Translations under genes and position numbers: made by a program
Notes under the pieces: generated by a model
Seen by the model: only the letters and a program-made list of their open reading frames with translations
What the model was told of the DNA's origin: nothing
The model's database searches: none
Source of the DNA: Amycolatopsis sp. CA-230715
GTDB lineage: Bacteria; Actinomycetota; Actinomycetes; Mycobacteriales; Pseudonocardiaceae
DNA length: 64,000 bases
Assembly: GCF_018736145.1 (NCBI RefSeq)
Contig: NZ_CP059997.1
Span: forward strand, 6,013,501 to 6,077,500
Reading direction: 5' to 3'
In this document: piece after piece, positions 51,613-58,561 of the stretch
How positions within the stretch are numbered: the stretch's first letter is position 1
Layout: every line of letters begins with the position of its first letter

Positions 51613-51648
51613 GATTGCCTTTCCGGCTTCTCGAAGAAGAGCCGAGGA

Positions 51649-52974
51649 TCAGAGGAGGACGGCGCCTTCCATCACGCCGATGGCGCGCAGGTCGCGGTAC
51701 CAGCGTTCGACGGGGTGCTCCTTGACGAAGCCGTGCCCGCCGAGCAGCTGCACGCCCGCGCTGCCGATCTGCATGCCCTTGTCCGTGGCCAGCTTGCGGG
51801 CCAGCGCGGCCTCCCGCGCGTACGGCTTGCCCTGCTCCGCCCGCGCGGCCGCGCGCAGCGTCACGAGCCGGAGGCCCTCCAGCTCGATCGCGATGTCGGC
51901 GACGCTGAACGCGACCGCCTGCCGGTGGCTGATCGGCTCGCCGAACGCCTTGCGCTCGTTGACGTAAGGCACCACGTAGTCGAGAACGGCCTTCCCGGTG
52001 CCCGCGGCCAGTGCCGCCCAGCCCAGCCGGGACAGCCGCACGACCTCGGTGAACACGTCGGCCTTCCCGCCGCCGAGCAGCGCGCTCGCGGGCAGGTTCA
52101 CCTTGTCCAGCACGAGTTTTCCGGTCGCCGCGCCGCGCAGGCCCATCGCGGGCTCCGCTTCGATCGACACCCCGGCGGTGGACGACTCGATGATGAACAG
52201 CGCGGGCCCGCGGCCGTCGAGATCGGCGGAAACCACGAACAGCTCCGCCTGCGCGGCACGCGGCACGAGCGCCTTCACGCCGTCGAGCTGGTAGCCCTTC
52301 GGCGTGCGGCGGGCCTTCGTCTTCGGCTTGAACGGGTCGAACAGGGGAGCGCGCTCGACGAGCGCGAGCGCCGCGGCGGGCACGTTCTCGCCGACGAACT
52401 CGGGCAGGTAGTCGCCCTGCTGCTTCTCGTCGCCCCACAGCACCAGCGCGGTGCTCACCGCGGACGGCGCGAGCACCGCGACCGCGAGCCCGAGGTCGCC
52501 GTGCGCGAGCGCTTCGGCGACCAGCGCGCCGGTGACGACCGAGCGCTCCGAACCGACGCCGCCGAGGTCCTCCGGGATGCCGACGAGCGTGATGCCGAGT
52601 TCGGCGGCCCTGCTCAGGAGCCCTTCGGGCGCTTCGAGCTTCGCGTCGGCGTCGGCAGCGGCGGGGCGCAGCTGCTCGGCGGCGAACTCGGTCACCGTCT
52701 CGACGATGAGCTGCTGGTCCTCGGTGGGGGTGAGGTCGAACAGCCCCGTGTTCTTCGCGGGCGCGAGCCGTGCGGGCTTGCCGAGGCGCTGGGCGGACCC
52801 GAACGTCCTGCTCGCCGCGCCCGCGACCTTGAACCCGTTCCTGGTGCCCGCGGTGACCAGGTTCTGGACCGGCTTGCGCAGGCCGAGCCGGTCGATGGCC
52901 TTGCTTCCGGCGATCCGGGTGAGCGCGGAGAGCCCGAGGCCCATGGCGTCCCGTTTCTTCTGCGGCGTACTCAC
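51649..52974 (-). CDS. Acyl-CoA dehydrogenase (FadE24-like)
   Basis: A 441-residue acyl-CoA dehydrogenase with a 75-residue N-terminal extension rich in Lys and Arg, then the core (LTPTEDQQLIVETVTEFAAEQ, GGHGFVKEHPVERWYRDLR). The ends around MEGAVLL lack the usual catalytic-Glu EGT motif, so activity may depend on the partner encoded next. GTG start with GAGGGAGGA upstream. A 26-base perfect palindrome lies 36 bases before it. Together with the next gene it is likely one heteromeric enzyme. Confidence 0.84.
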   Translation of the reverse strand: MSTPQKKRDAMGLGLSALTRIAGSKAIDRLGLRKPVQNLVTAGTRNGFKVAGAASRTFGSAQRLGKPARLAPAKNTGLFDLTPTEDQQLIVETVTEFAAEQLRPAAADADAKLEAPEGLLSRAAELGITLVGIPEDLGGVGSERSVVTGALVAEALAHGDLGLAVAVLAPSAVSTALVLWGDEKQQGDYLPEFVGENVPAAALALVERAPLFDPFKPKTKARRTPKGYQLDGVKALVPRAAQAELFVVSADLDGRGPALFIIESSTAGVSIEAEPAMGLRGAATGKLVLDKVNLPASALLGGGKADVFTEVVRLSRLGWAALAAGTGKAVLDYVVPYVNERKAFGEPISHRQAVAFSVADIAIELEGLRLVTLRAAARAEQGKPYAREAALARKLATDKGMQIGSAGVQLLGGHGFVKEHPVERWYRDLRAIGVMEGAVLL

Positions 52975-53009
52975 CGTCGCGTCCTCCCTCGGCCGGAGGG
53001 CCCGGCCTC

Positions 53010-53035
53010 GTTAACCTACTCGCGAGTAGGTTAAC
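53010..53035. promoter_or_regulatory. 26-base perfect palindrome before the fadE pair
   Basis: Half-site GTTAACCTACTCG followed by its exact complement, dyad centre between 53022 and 53023. The core CTACTCGCGAGTAG is a typical TetR-type site. It lies just upstream of the FadE24-like gene, between it and ltrA. No regulator gene is adjacent. Confidence 0.75.
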
Positions 53036-53058
53036 CCTTGAAGGCGCTCACCGCTACC

Positions 53059-54273
53059 TCACCCCTCCGATGGGGTGGCCAGTGTCTCCCGGCGCCACGC
53101 GGCGAACCGGACCTGTTCGTAGGCGATGAGCCCGAGCAGGGCCGCGGTCGCGATCACCACGAGCACCGGCGCAGGCACGTGTTCGAGCAGCGGGGTCGCC
53201 GCGAGCAGCACGACGGCGAGCACGAGCCGCTGGACGTTCCACCGGCCGAGGTTGCGGCGCCGAAGCGAGCTGAGCGCGACGAGGTACAGCGCGAGCCCGC
53301 CGGTGAACGCCCAGATCGCGACGCCGTGCAGCGCTTCGCCCGGCACGTGGTGTTCGGTGTCGGCGAGGTAGAGGAACGCCTTCTTCAGACCGAGCGCGAC
53401 GAGCACGATGCCCGCGATCAACGGCAGGTGCAGGAACGTGTAGGAGTCCGTGGCGATCCTCGTGCGCTCTTCGCCGGTGGCGCGGGTGAGCTTCGCTTCG
53501 GCGGCGTGCGCGACGACGTCGAAATAAATCCACCACATCCCCGCCGCGAGCGCGAGCCCGCACACCGCGGCGGCCACGACGAGCCACGTGATCGGCAGCG
53601 GCCCGATCCCGATGCCGATCGCCACGATCGACTCGCCGAGCGCGATGATCACGATGAGCCCGAAGCGTTCGGCGAAGTGCGCGGGCGAGTGCAGCCGCCA
53701 GCCCTTCGGCCCGGACAGCCACACGTTCGCGTAGTCGACGACGAGCGCGACCGCCCACGCCGCGAGCTGCCACCAGCCGCGCAGGAACGCCGCGCCGCCG
53801 AGCAGCGCCAGGCTCGGCAGCATGCCGGCGAGCATCCGCAGCAGCACGCGCCGCAGCGCCGGGTCGTGCCGCGCGACACCGAGGTAGGCGACCTCGTGCA
53901 GGAGCCGGACCGCGGCGTAGCAGACGACGAACAGCAGCGGCGTGTACAGGCCGCCGCCGTGGTCGGTGAACGCCTCGGGAATGGCCAGCGACACCAGGAA
54001 CATCACCGCCATCGCGCCGAACATCGCGAGCCTGGCGATACCGTGGTCGACGTGGATCGTGTTGCCGAGCCACGCGTAACTCGTCCAGCACCACCACAGC
54101 GCGGCGAGCATGGCGACGCCCTGCGCGATGCCGAGCACCGTCAGGTGATCCGCCATCAGCTGGGTGACCTGGGTGATGGCGTAGACGAAGACGAGGTCGA
54201 AGAACAGCTCCAGGGTGGACACCCGGTGTTCTTCGCCCGCACTCACCCGGTGCAGGCGTTGTCTCGAAGGCAC
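53059..54273 (-). CDS. LtrA-family membrane protein
   Basis: A 404-residue membrane protein with about 11 spans. It starts HRVSTLELFFDLVFVYAITQVT, the well-known LtrA (low-temperature requirement A) opening. It also has the family motif FAERFGLIVIIALGESIVAIG near 205-225 and WWIYFDVVAH. Family function is not established; a role in membrane or stress physiology is suspected. Same strand as the fadE pair, and the 26-base operator separates them. Confidence 0.88.
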   Translation of the reverse strand: MPSRQRLHRVSAGEEHRVSTLELFFDLVFVYAITQVTQLMADHLTVLGIAQGVAMLAALWWCWTSYAWLGNTIHVDHGIARLAMFGAMAVMFLVSLAIPEAFTDHGGGLYTPLLFVVCYAAVRLLHEVAYLGVARHDPALRRVLLRMLAGMLPSLALLGGAAFLRGWWQLAAWAVALVVDYANVWLSGPKGWRLHSPAHFAERFGLIVIIALGESIVAIGIGIGPLPITWLVVAAAVCGLALAAGMWWIYFDVVAHAAEAKLTRATGEERTRIATDSYTFLHLPLIAGIVLVALGLKKAFLYLADTEHHVPGEALHGVAIWAFTGGLALYLVALSSLRRRNLGRWNVQRLVLAVVLLAATPLLEHVPAPVLVVIATAALLGLIAYEQVRFAAWRRETLATPSEG

Positions 54274-54314
54274 GCGGCATTATCGCCCGGCACCGAGCGG
54301 GCGCGGGGCTGTTT

Positions 54315-55058
54315 TCAGAGTTGCGATGCGCCGCCGTCGATCGGGAATTCGGCGCCCGTGGTGTAGGTGGCATCGAAGGCGAGGAAGGCGACCGCCTTCG
54401 CGACCTCATCGGAGTCGCCGTAGCGCCGCATCGGGTTGTTCGCGGTCATCTGCTCCCGGTGCCGGTCGGCCACGTCCTTCGGTGTCGAACGCTCCATGAT
54501 GCCGGTGTCGATCGGGCCGGGGCTGACCGCGTTGACCCGGATCCCCCGCGGCAGCAGCTCGGTGGCCAGGCTGCGGGTCATCGAGCGCAAAGCCGCCTTC
54601 GTGGCCGAGTACACGCTGAACGTCGGCACCCCTTTGATGTTCGCGATCGAGGTGCTGAGCACGACGCTCCCGCCGTCCCGCAGCACCGGCGCGAACTTCT
54701 GCACGGTGAAGTAGGCGCCCTTGGCGTTGATCGCGAACACTTCGTCGTAGGTCTGCTCGGACACCGATTCGAAGGATCCGACGCTGGCCACGCCCGCGTT
54801 CACGAACAGGGCGTCCACGAGCCCGAACTCCGTTTTCGCCCTGTCCGCGAGTGTGTCCAAATCGGACAGTGAAGCGACGTCGCCGCGCACGGCCACCGCG
54901 CGCTCTCCGAGCCGTTCGCGGGCGGAATCGAGTGTGGCCTGGGTGCGGCCGGTGATCAGCACCCGCGCTCCGCCGTCGGCGAACGCTTTCGCGGTGGTGA
55001 AGCCGAAACCGGTGCTGCCACCGGTGATCACGATGGTCTTGCCTGTGTAATCGGTCAT
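54315..55058 (-). CDS. Short-chain dehydrogenase/reductase
   Basis: A 247-residue classical SDR. Cofactor motif GGSTGFGFTTAKAF, NAGV, catalytic Ser (STSIANIKG), YSATK as Tyr-x-x-x-Lys, and PGPID after it. ATG 55058 is chosen over the upstream frame because TDYTGKTIVITGGS is the normal SDR opening. Divergent from a LysR regulator, with two inverted repeats between them, so probably controlled by it. Substrate unknown. Confidence 0.9.
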   Translation of the reverse strand: MTDYTGKTIVITGGSTGFGFTTAKAFADGGARVLITGRTQATLDSARERLGERAVAVRGDVASLSDLDTLADRAKTEFGLVDALFVNAGVASVGSFESVSEQTYDEVFAINAKGAYFTVQKFAPVLRDGGSVVLSTSIANIKGVPTFSVYSATKAALRSMTRSLATELLPRGIRVNAVSPGPIDTGIMERSTPKDVADRHREQMTANNPMRRYGDSDEVAKAVAFLAFDATYTTGAEFPIDGGASQL

Positions 55059-55080
55059 GCGTCCAGTCAAGAACCGGACC

Positions 55081-55111
55081 GGGTGCGGCGTCCAAGACCT
55101 GTTCCGCACCC
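55081..55111. promoter_or_regulatory. LysR-type dyad between SDR and lysR genes
   Basis: Arms GGGTGCGG (55081-55088) and CCGCACCC (55104-55111), 15 bases apart, in the SDR/lysR intergenic region. The long spacer is typical of LysR recognition sites. Confidence 0.5.
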
Positions 55112-55112
55112 C

Positions 55113-55133
55113 GTCATGCGGTCCGCGCATGAC
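55113..55133. promoter_or_regulatory. Second dyad next to lysR
   Basis: GTCATGCG and CGCATGAC are perfect 8-base arms around GTCCG, 17 bases before the LysR start. Possibly the autoregulatory site. Confidence 0.5.
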
Positions 55134-55150
55134 GAGTAGCGTTGCTGTGC

Positions 55151-55993
55151 GTGGACTTCGATTTGCGGCTGGTGCGGTACTTCACGGTCGTCGCGGACGA
55201 ATTGAACTTCGGCCGCGCCGCCACCGCACTCCATCTCGCCCAGCCTTCGCTGAGCCGCCAGATCCAGCGCCTGGAGGACCAGCTAGGGGTGCGGCTGTTC
55301 GACCGCACCCCGCAGGGGAGCCGGCTCACCGAGGCCGGGCGGGCTTTCCTGCCGCGAGCGCGGGCGCTGCTGGACGCCGCCCGCGAAGCGGAGCTCGCCG
55401 CGCGTTCGGCCGCGCCGCCGCACGCGATCGCGATCGGCTACGTCGGGGATCTGATCATCACCCCGGCGGTGCGGGAGCTGCGCCGACGGTATCCCGGCGC
55501 CAAGGTCGGCACCCGGCACCTGACCTGGCGGGACACGCACGTCCTGCCCGAGCGCCGGGTCGACGCGCTCGTCGCGAGGCTGCCGCTGCCGTTCCCGACG
55601 GACCGCCTGCACCTGACCGTCCTCTACGAAGAGCCGCGGGTCCTCGTCGTACCGACGTCGCATCGCTTGGCGGGCAAGGAATCCGTCGCGTTCGACGAGG
55701 TCGCCGACGAGGAGTTCGTCCCCTGCACCAGTTCCCCCACGATGTGGAGCGGACCCGCCGAGGTGGGCTTCGACGACAGCTTCGAGGACAAGCTCGAATT
55801 CGTCGCGGAGGGCCGCGCCCTCGCCGTCCTGCCCGCCGGTGACGGGCGCAGCGCGTTGCGCCCGGACCTCACCGCGATTCCGCTCGAAGGCGTCGACCCG
55901 TGCGAGGTCGTGGTCCTCACCCGCCTCGGCGACCCGAACCCGCTGGCGACCGCCTTCCACGACGTCGCGGCGGCCTACCTCACCGGGAGCTGA
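55151..55993 (+). CDS. LysR-family transcriptional regulator
   Basis: A 280-residue LysR regulator. Winged HTH at about 1-58 (GRAATALHLAQPSLSRQIQRLEDQLG, LFDRT) and a periplasmic-binding-like effector domain from about 88. The GTG at 55151 (MDFDLRLVRYF) is the typical LysR start; an upstream TTG adds three residues. It is divergent from the SDR gene, its likely target. Its end overlaps the double-TetR gene by 14 bases. Confidence 0.88.
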   Translation: MDFDLRLVRYFTVVADELNFGRAATALHLAQPSLSRQIQRLEDQLGVRLFDRTPQGSRLTEAGRAFLPRARALLDAAREAELAARSAAPPHAIAIGYVGDLIITPAVRELRRRYPGAKVGTRHLTWRDTHVLPERRVDALVARLPLPFPTDRLHLTVLYEEPRVLVVPTSHRLAGKESVAFDEVADEEFVPCTSSPTMWSGPAEVGFDDSFEDKLEFVAEGRALAVLPAGDGRSALRPDLTAIPLEGVDPCEVVVLTRLGDPNPLATAFHDVAAAYLTGS

Positions 55994-57185
55994 TCCCGAG
56001 GACCGCGTGCAGCAGCGCGGTGAGTTCGTCTTCGAGATGGGGCCGCGCGGTCACCCGGCGCGTGCGGCTCAGGTCGTTGGCGATGGTGAGCGCCGCGTGC
56101 ACGATGATCTTCACCTCGCGCGCGGGCAGGTCCGGCCGTGCCGCGGCCAGCAGCGCGACCCACTGCCCGACGTAGTCGCGCTGCACGCGGAGCAGTTCGG
56201 TCTTGTCCCGCTCCGGCATGCTGACGCGGACCTCCGAGCTGCCGGTGAACGACACCAGCAGCTCCGGTGTGCGCAGGAGCGTGTGCACGTAGGACGCGGC
56301 GAGCCTGCGCAGCGCGTCGTGCTCGTCGGACGCCTTCAGCGCGCGCTCGGCGGCCACCGTCAGCCGGTCGGCCGCGCGGTGCCCGATCGCCACCATCAGC
56401 GCCGCCTTGCTGGGGAAGTGCCGGTACACGCTCGGGCCCGCGATCCCCGACGCGGCGCCGATGTCCTCCATGCTGACCGCGTGGAAGCCGCGTTCGGCGA
56501 ACAGCCCGGTCGCGGCGGCGAGGACCTGTTCGCGGCGCGACGGCGTGCCGAGCCCCGGCGGTTCCGGTTCGGGGGGCGACGGCGCGGCCGGTTCGGGAAG
56601 TGTGACGTCGAGCACCGCGGAGGCGAGTTCGGTGAGCAGTTTCACGAACCGCTTCTTCGCCACGGCCGTGCGGTGCACCGAGACGCTGCCGAACACGCTC
56701 AACGTCGCCCAGCACAGCAGCTCCGCGTCCGGTTCCGGTAGTTCTGGGCGTCGCCGGAGCAGCGCTTTCGTCCACGCGCCGAGCACAGCCCCCGAACGGC
56801 GGCGGATTTCGCGGCGCTCGCCCGCGGGCAGGTGCCTGCCTTCCCAGCGCCACAGCGCGGCGACCTCCCGCCGTTCGACGGCCTGGGTGCCGAGCAGGGT
56901 CAGCAGCCGGTCGAGCTGGTCGGCGGTGGGGACGCCGTCGGCGAGCGCGTCGGCCGTCGCGGCGTCCATCTCGTCGATGCCGGACAGCACGACGTAGGCG
57001 AGGATCGCCTGCTTGTCGGCGAAGTGGCGGTAGATCGCGGGCCCGGTGACCCCGGCCGCGGCGGCGATGTCGTTGATGCCGACGCCGTGGTACCCGCGCT
57101 CGCGGAACAGGCCCGCGGCGAGGGCGGCCAGCTGGGCCTTCCGGTCGCGCGGGCGGCGCTGCGGCGAAGGGGTCACGGAGTCCAT
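55980..57185 (-). CDS. Double TetR regulator in one chain (Mce3R-like)
   Basis: A 401-residue protein made of two complete TetR units. HTH-1 is at 17-60 (GVGINDIAAAAGVTGPAIYRHF), and its helical domain reaches about 195. A Pro/Glu linker spans 197-214. HTH-2 is at 218-262 (SMEDIGAASGIAGPSVYRHF), followed by a second effector domain. This is the architecture of mycobacterial Mce3R (406 residues), which binds asymmetric operators and represses lipid genes. Here it is divergent from fadA-fadB and probably represses them in response to fatty acyl-CoA. Confidence 0.9.
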   Translation of the reverse strand: MDSVTPSPQRRPRDRKAQLAALAAGLFRERGYHGVGINDIAAAAGVTGPAIYRHFADKQAILAYVVLSGIDEMDAATADALADGVPTADQLDRLLTLLGTQAVERREVAALWRWEGRHLPAGERREIRRRSGAVLGAWTKALLRRRPELPEPDAELLCWATLSVFGSVSVHRTAVAKKRFVKLLTELASAVLDVTLPEPAAPSPPEPEPPGLGTPSRREQVLAAATGLFAERGFHAVSMEDIGAASGIAGPSVYRHFPSKAALMVAIGHRAADRLTVAAERALKASDEHDALRRLAASYVHTLLRTPELLVSFTGSSEVRVSMPERDKTELLRVQRDYVGQWVALLAAARPDLPAREVKIIVHAALTIANDLSRTRRVTARPHLEDELTALLHAVLGISSR

Positions 57186-57195
57186 AGGTGAACGT

Positions 57196-57223
57196 ACATT
57201 AGCTTGAGTGGACTCCGACGCAA
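57196..57223 (-). promoter_or_regulatory. Promoter of the double-TetR gene
   Basis: On the minus strand, TTGCGT (57218-57223), a 16-base spacer and TAATGT (57196-57201). The expected start of transcription is about 4 bases before the ATG at 57185, so the message is nearly leaderless. Confidence 0.5.
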
Positions 57224-57227
57224 ACCG

Positions 57228-57256
57228 TTGACAGCCTGGGGGAAGTCGGGCATATG
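57228..57256 (+). promoter_or_regulatory. Strong promoter of fadA-fadB
   Basis: Consensus TTGACA (57228-57233), exactly 17 bases, then CATATG (57251-57256). It is the best vegetative promoter in the window. The leader to fadA is about 80 bases. Confidence 0.65.
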
Positions 57257-57280
57257 TTAGTAGCAATTAGCGTTACTGAC
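57256..57280. promoter_or_regulatory. Imperfect dyad overlapping the fadA transcription start
   Basis: GTTAGTAG and GTTACTGAC-type half-sites around CAATTAGC form an imperfect, asymmetric palindrome just after the -10 element of the fadA promoter. A plausible binding site for the double TetR protein. Confidence 0.45.
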
Positions 57281-57299
57281 CGGTAGACGTTTGCCCGCG

Positions 57300-57330
57300 C
57301 AGTGTTGTTTGGTCGCACAGTGTTGCTTGG
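57300..57330 (+). repeat. Direct repeat in the fadA leader
   Basis: CAGTGTTGTTTGG (57300-57312) and CAGTGTTGCTTGG (57318-57330) are spaced by 18 bases. The second runs into the ribosome site GGAGGAG. Function unknown. Confidence 0.5.
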
Positions 57331-57342
57331 AGGAGACCCGAA

Positions 57343-58554
57343 GTGAGTAGTGAGGCGTTCATCTACGAGGCGCTCCGCACGCCCCGTGGCAAGAACAAGG
57401 GCGGGTCCCTGCACGGGACCAAGCCGGTCGACCTGGTGGCAGGCCTGATCGAAGAGCTGAAGGTCCGCCACCCGGACCTCGACCCCGCCGCGATCGACGA
57501 CATCGTCCTCGGCGTGGTGTCGCCGGTCGGCGAGCAGGGCGCCGACATCGCCAGGACCGCGGCGCTCGTCGCTGGCCTGCCGGAGAGCGTCGCGGGCGTG
57601 CAGCTGAACCGCTTCTGCGCCTCCGGGCTCGAGGCGACGAACCTCGCCGCGCAGAAGGTGCGCTCCGGCTGGGACCAGCTGGTCATCGCGGGCGGCGTCG
57701 AGTCGATGTCGCGGGTGCCGATGGGCTCCGACGGCGGCGCGCTGTTCATGGACCCCGCCACCGCGTACGACAACTACATCGTGCCGCAGGGCATCGGCGC
57801 CGACCTGATCGCGACGATGGAAGGCTTCTCGCGCGACGACGTCGACGCCTTCGCCGTCCGTTCGCAGGAGAAGGCCGAGGCCGCGTGGTCCGGCGGCTAC
57901 TTCACGAAATCGGTCGTGCCGGTCAAGGACATCAACGGCGTGACGATCCTCGACCACGACGAGCACCGCCGCCCGGGAACCACCGTCGAGGGCCTCGCCA
58001 AGCTGAAGCCCGCGTTCACCACCATCGGTGAGATGGGCGGGTTCGACGCGGTGGCGCTGCAGAAGTACCACCAGGTCGAAAAGATCGACCACGTGCACAC
58101 CGGCGGCAACTCCTCCGGGATCGTCGACGGCGCGGCGGTGGTGCTGCTGGGCAGCGAGCAGGTCGGCAAGACCTACGGGCTGACCCCGCGCGCCAGGATC
58201 GTGGCGACCGCGGTCACCGGTTCGGAGCCGACGATCATGCTCACCGGCCCGACCCCCGCCACCGAGAAGGTCCTCGCGACCGCCGGGCTCACCCCCGACG
58301 ACATCGACCTGTGGGAGCTCAACGAGGCGTTCGCGTCCGTCGTGCTGAAGTGGATCAAGGACCTGAAGCTGCCCGAGGAGAAGGTCAACGTCAACGGTGG
58401 CGCGATCGCGATGGGCCACCCCCTCGGCGCGACCGGCGCGATGCTGGTCGGCACCGTGGTGGACGAGCTGGAGCGCCGCCAGGCGCGCCGCGCGCTGGTG
58501 ACCCTGTGCATCGGTGGCGGAATGGGTGTCGCGACGATCATCGAGCGGGTGTGA
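57343..58554 (+). CDS. fadA: Acetyl-CoA acetyltransferase, beta-oxidation thiolase
   Basis: The thiolase of the fatty-acid beta-oxidation complex: cleaves 3-ketoacyl-CoA with CoA to acetyl-CoA and a shortened acyl-CoA. 403 residues, the same length as mycobacterial FadA. Catalytic Cys92 (NRFCASGLEA), His in NGGAIAMGHPLGATGA and the second Cys in TLCIGGGMG. GTG start with GGAGGAG 8 bases upstream. First gene of the fadAB operon under the strong promoter at 57228 and, by inference, the double TetR protein. Confidence 0.96.
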   Translation: MSSEAFIYEALRTPRGKNKGGSLHGTKPVDLVAGLIEELKVRHPDLDPAAIDDIVLGVVSPVGEQGADIARTAALVAGLPESVAGVQLNRFCASGLEATNLAAQKVRSGWDQLVIAGGVESMSRVPMGSDGGALFMDPATAYDNYIVPQGIGADLIATMEGFSRDDVDAFAVRSQEKAEAAWSGGYFTKSVVPVKDINGVTILDHDEHRRPGTTVEGLAKLKPAFTTIGEMGGFDAVALQKYHQVEKIDHVHTGGNSSGIVDGAAVVLLGSEQVGKTYGLTPRARIVATAVTGSEPTIMLTGPTPATEKVLATAGLTPDDIDLWELNEAFASVVLKWIKDLKLPEEKVNVNGGAIAMGHPLGATGAMLVGTVVDELERRQARRALVTLCIGGGMGVATIIERV

Positions 58555-58561
58555 GGGAGAA

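Noticed and set aside
51649..52974. FadE24-like gene as a pseudogene because the EGT motif is absent
   Set aside because: The frame is intact with a good ribosome site and operator. Heteromeric acyl-CoA dehydrogenases often have one subunit without the catalytic Glu.
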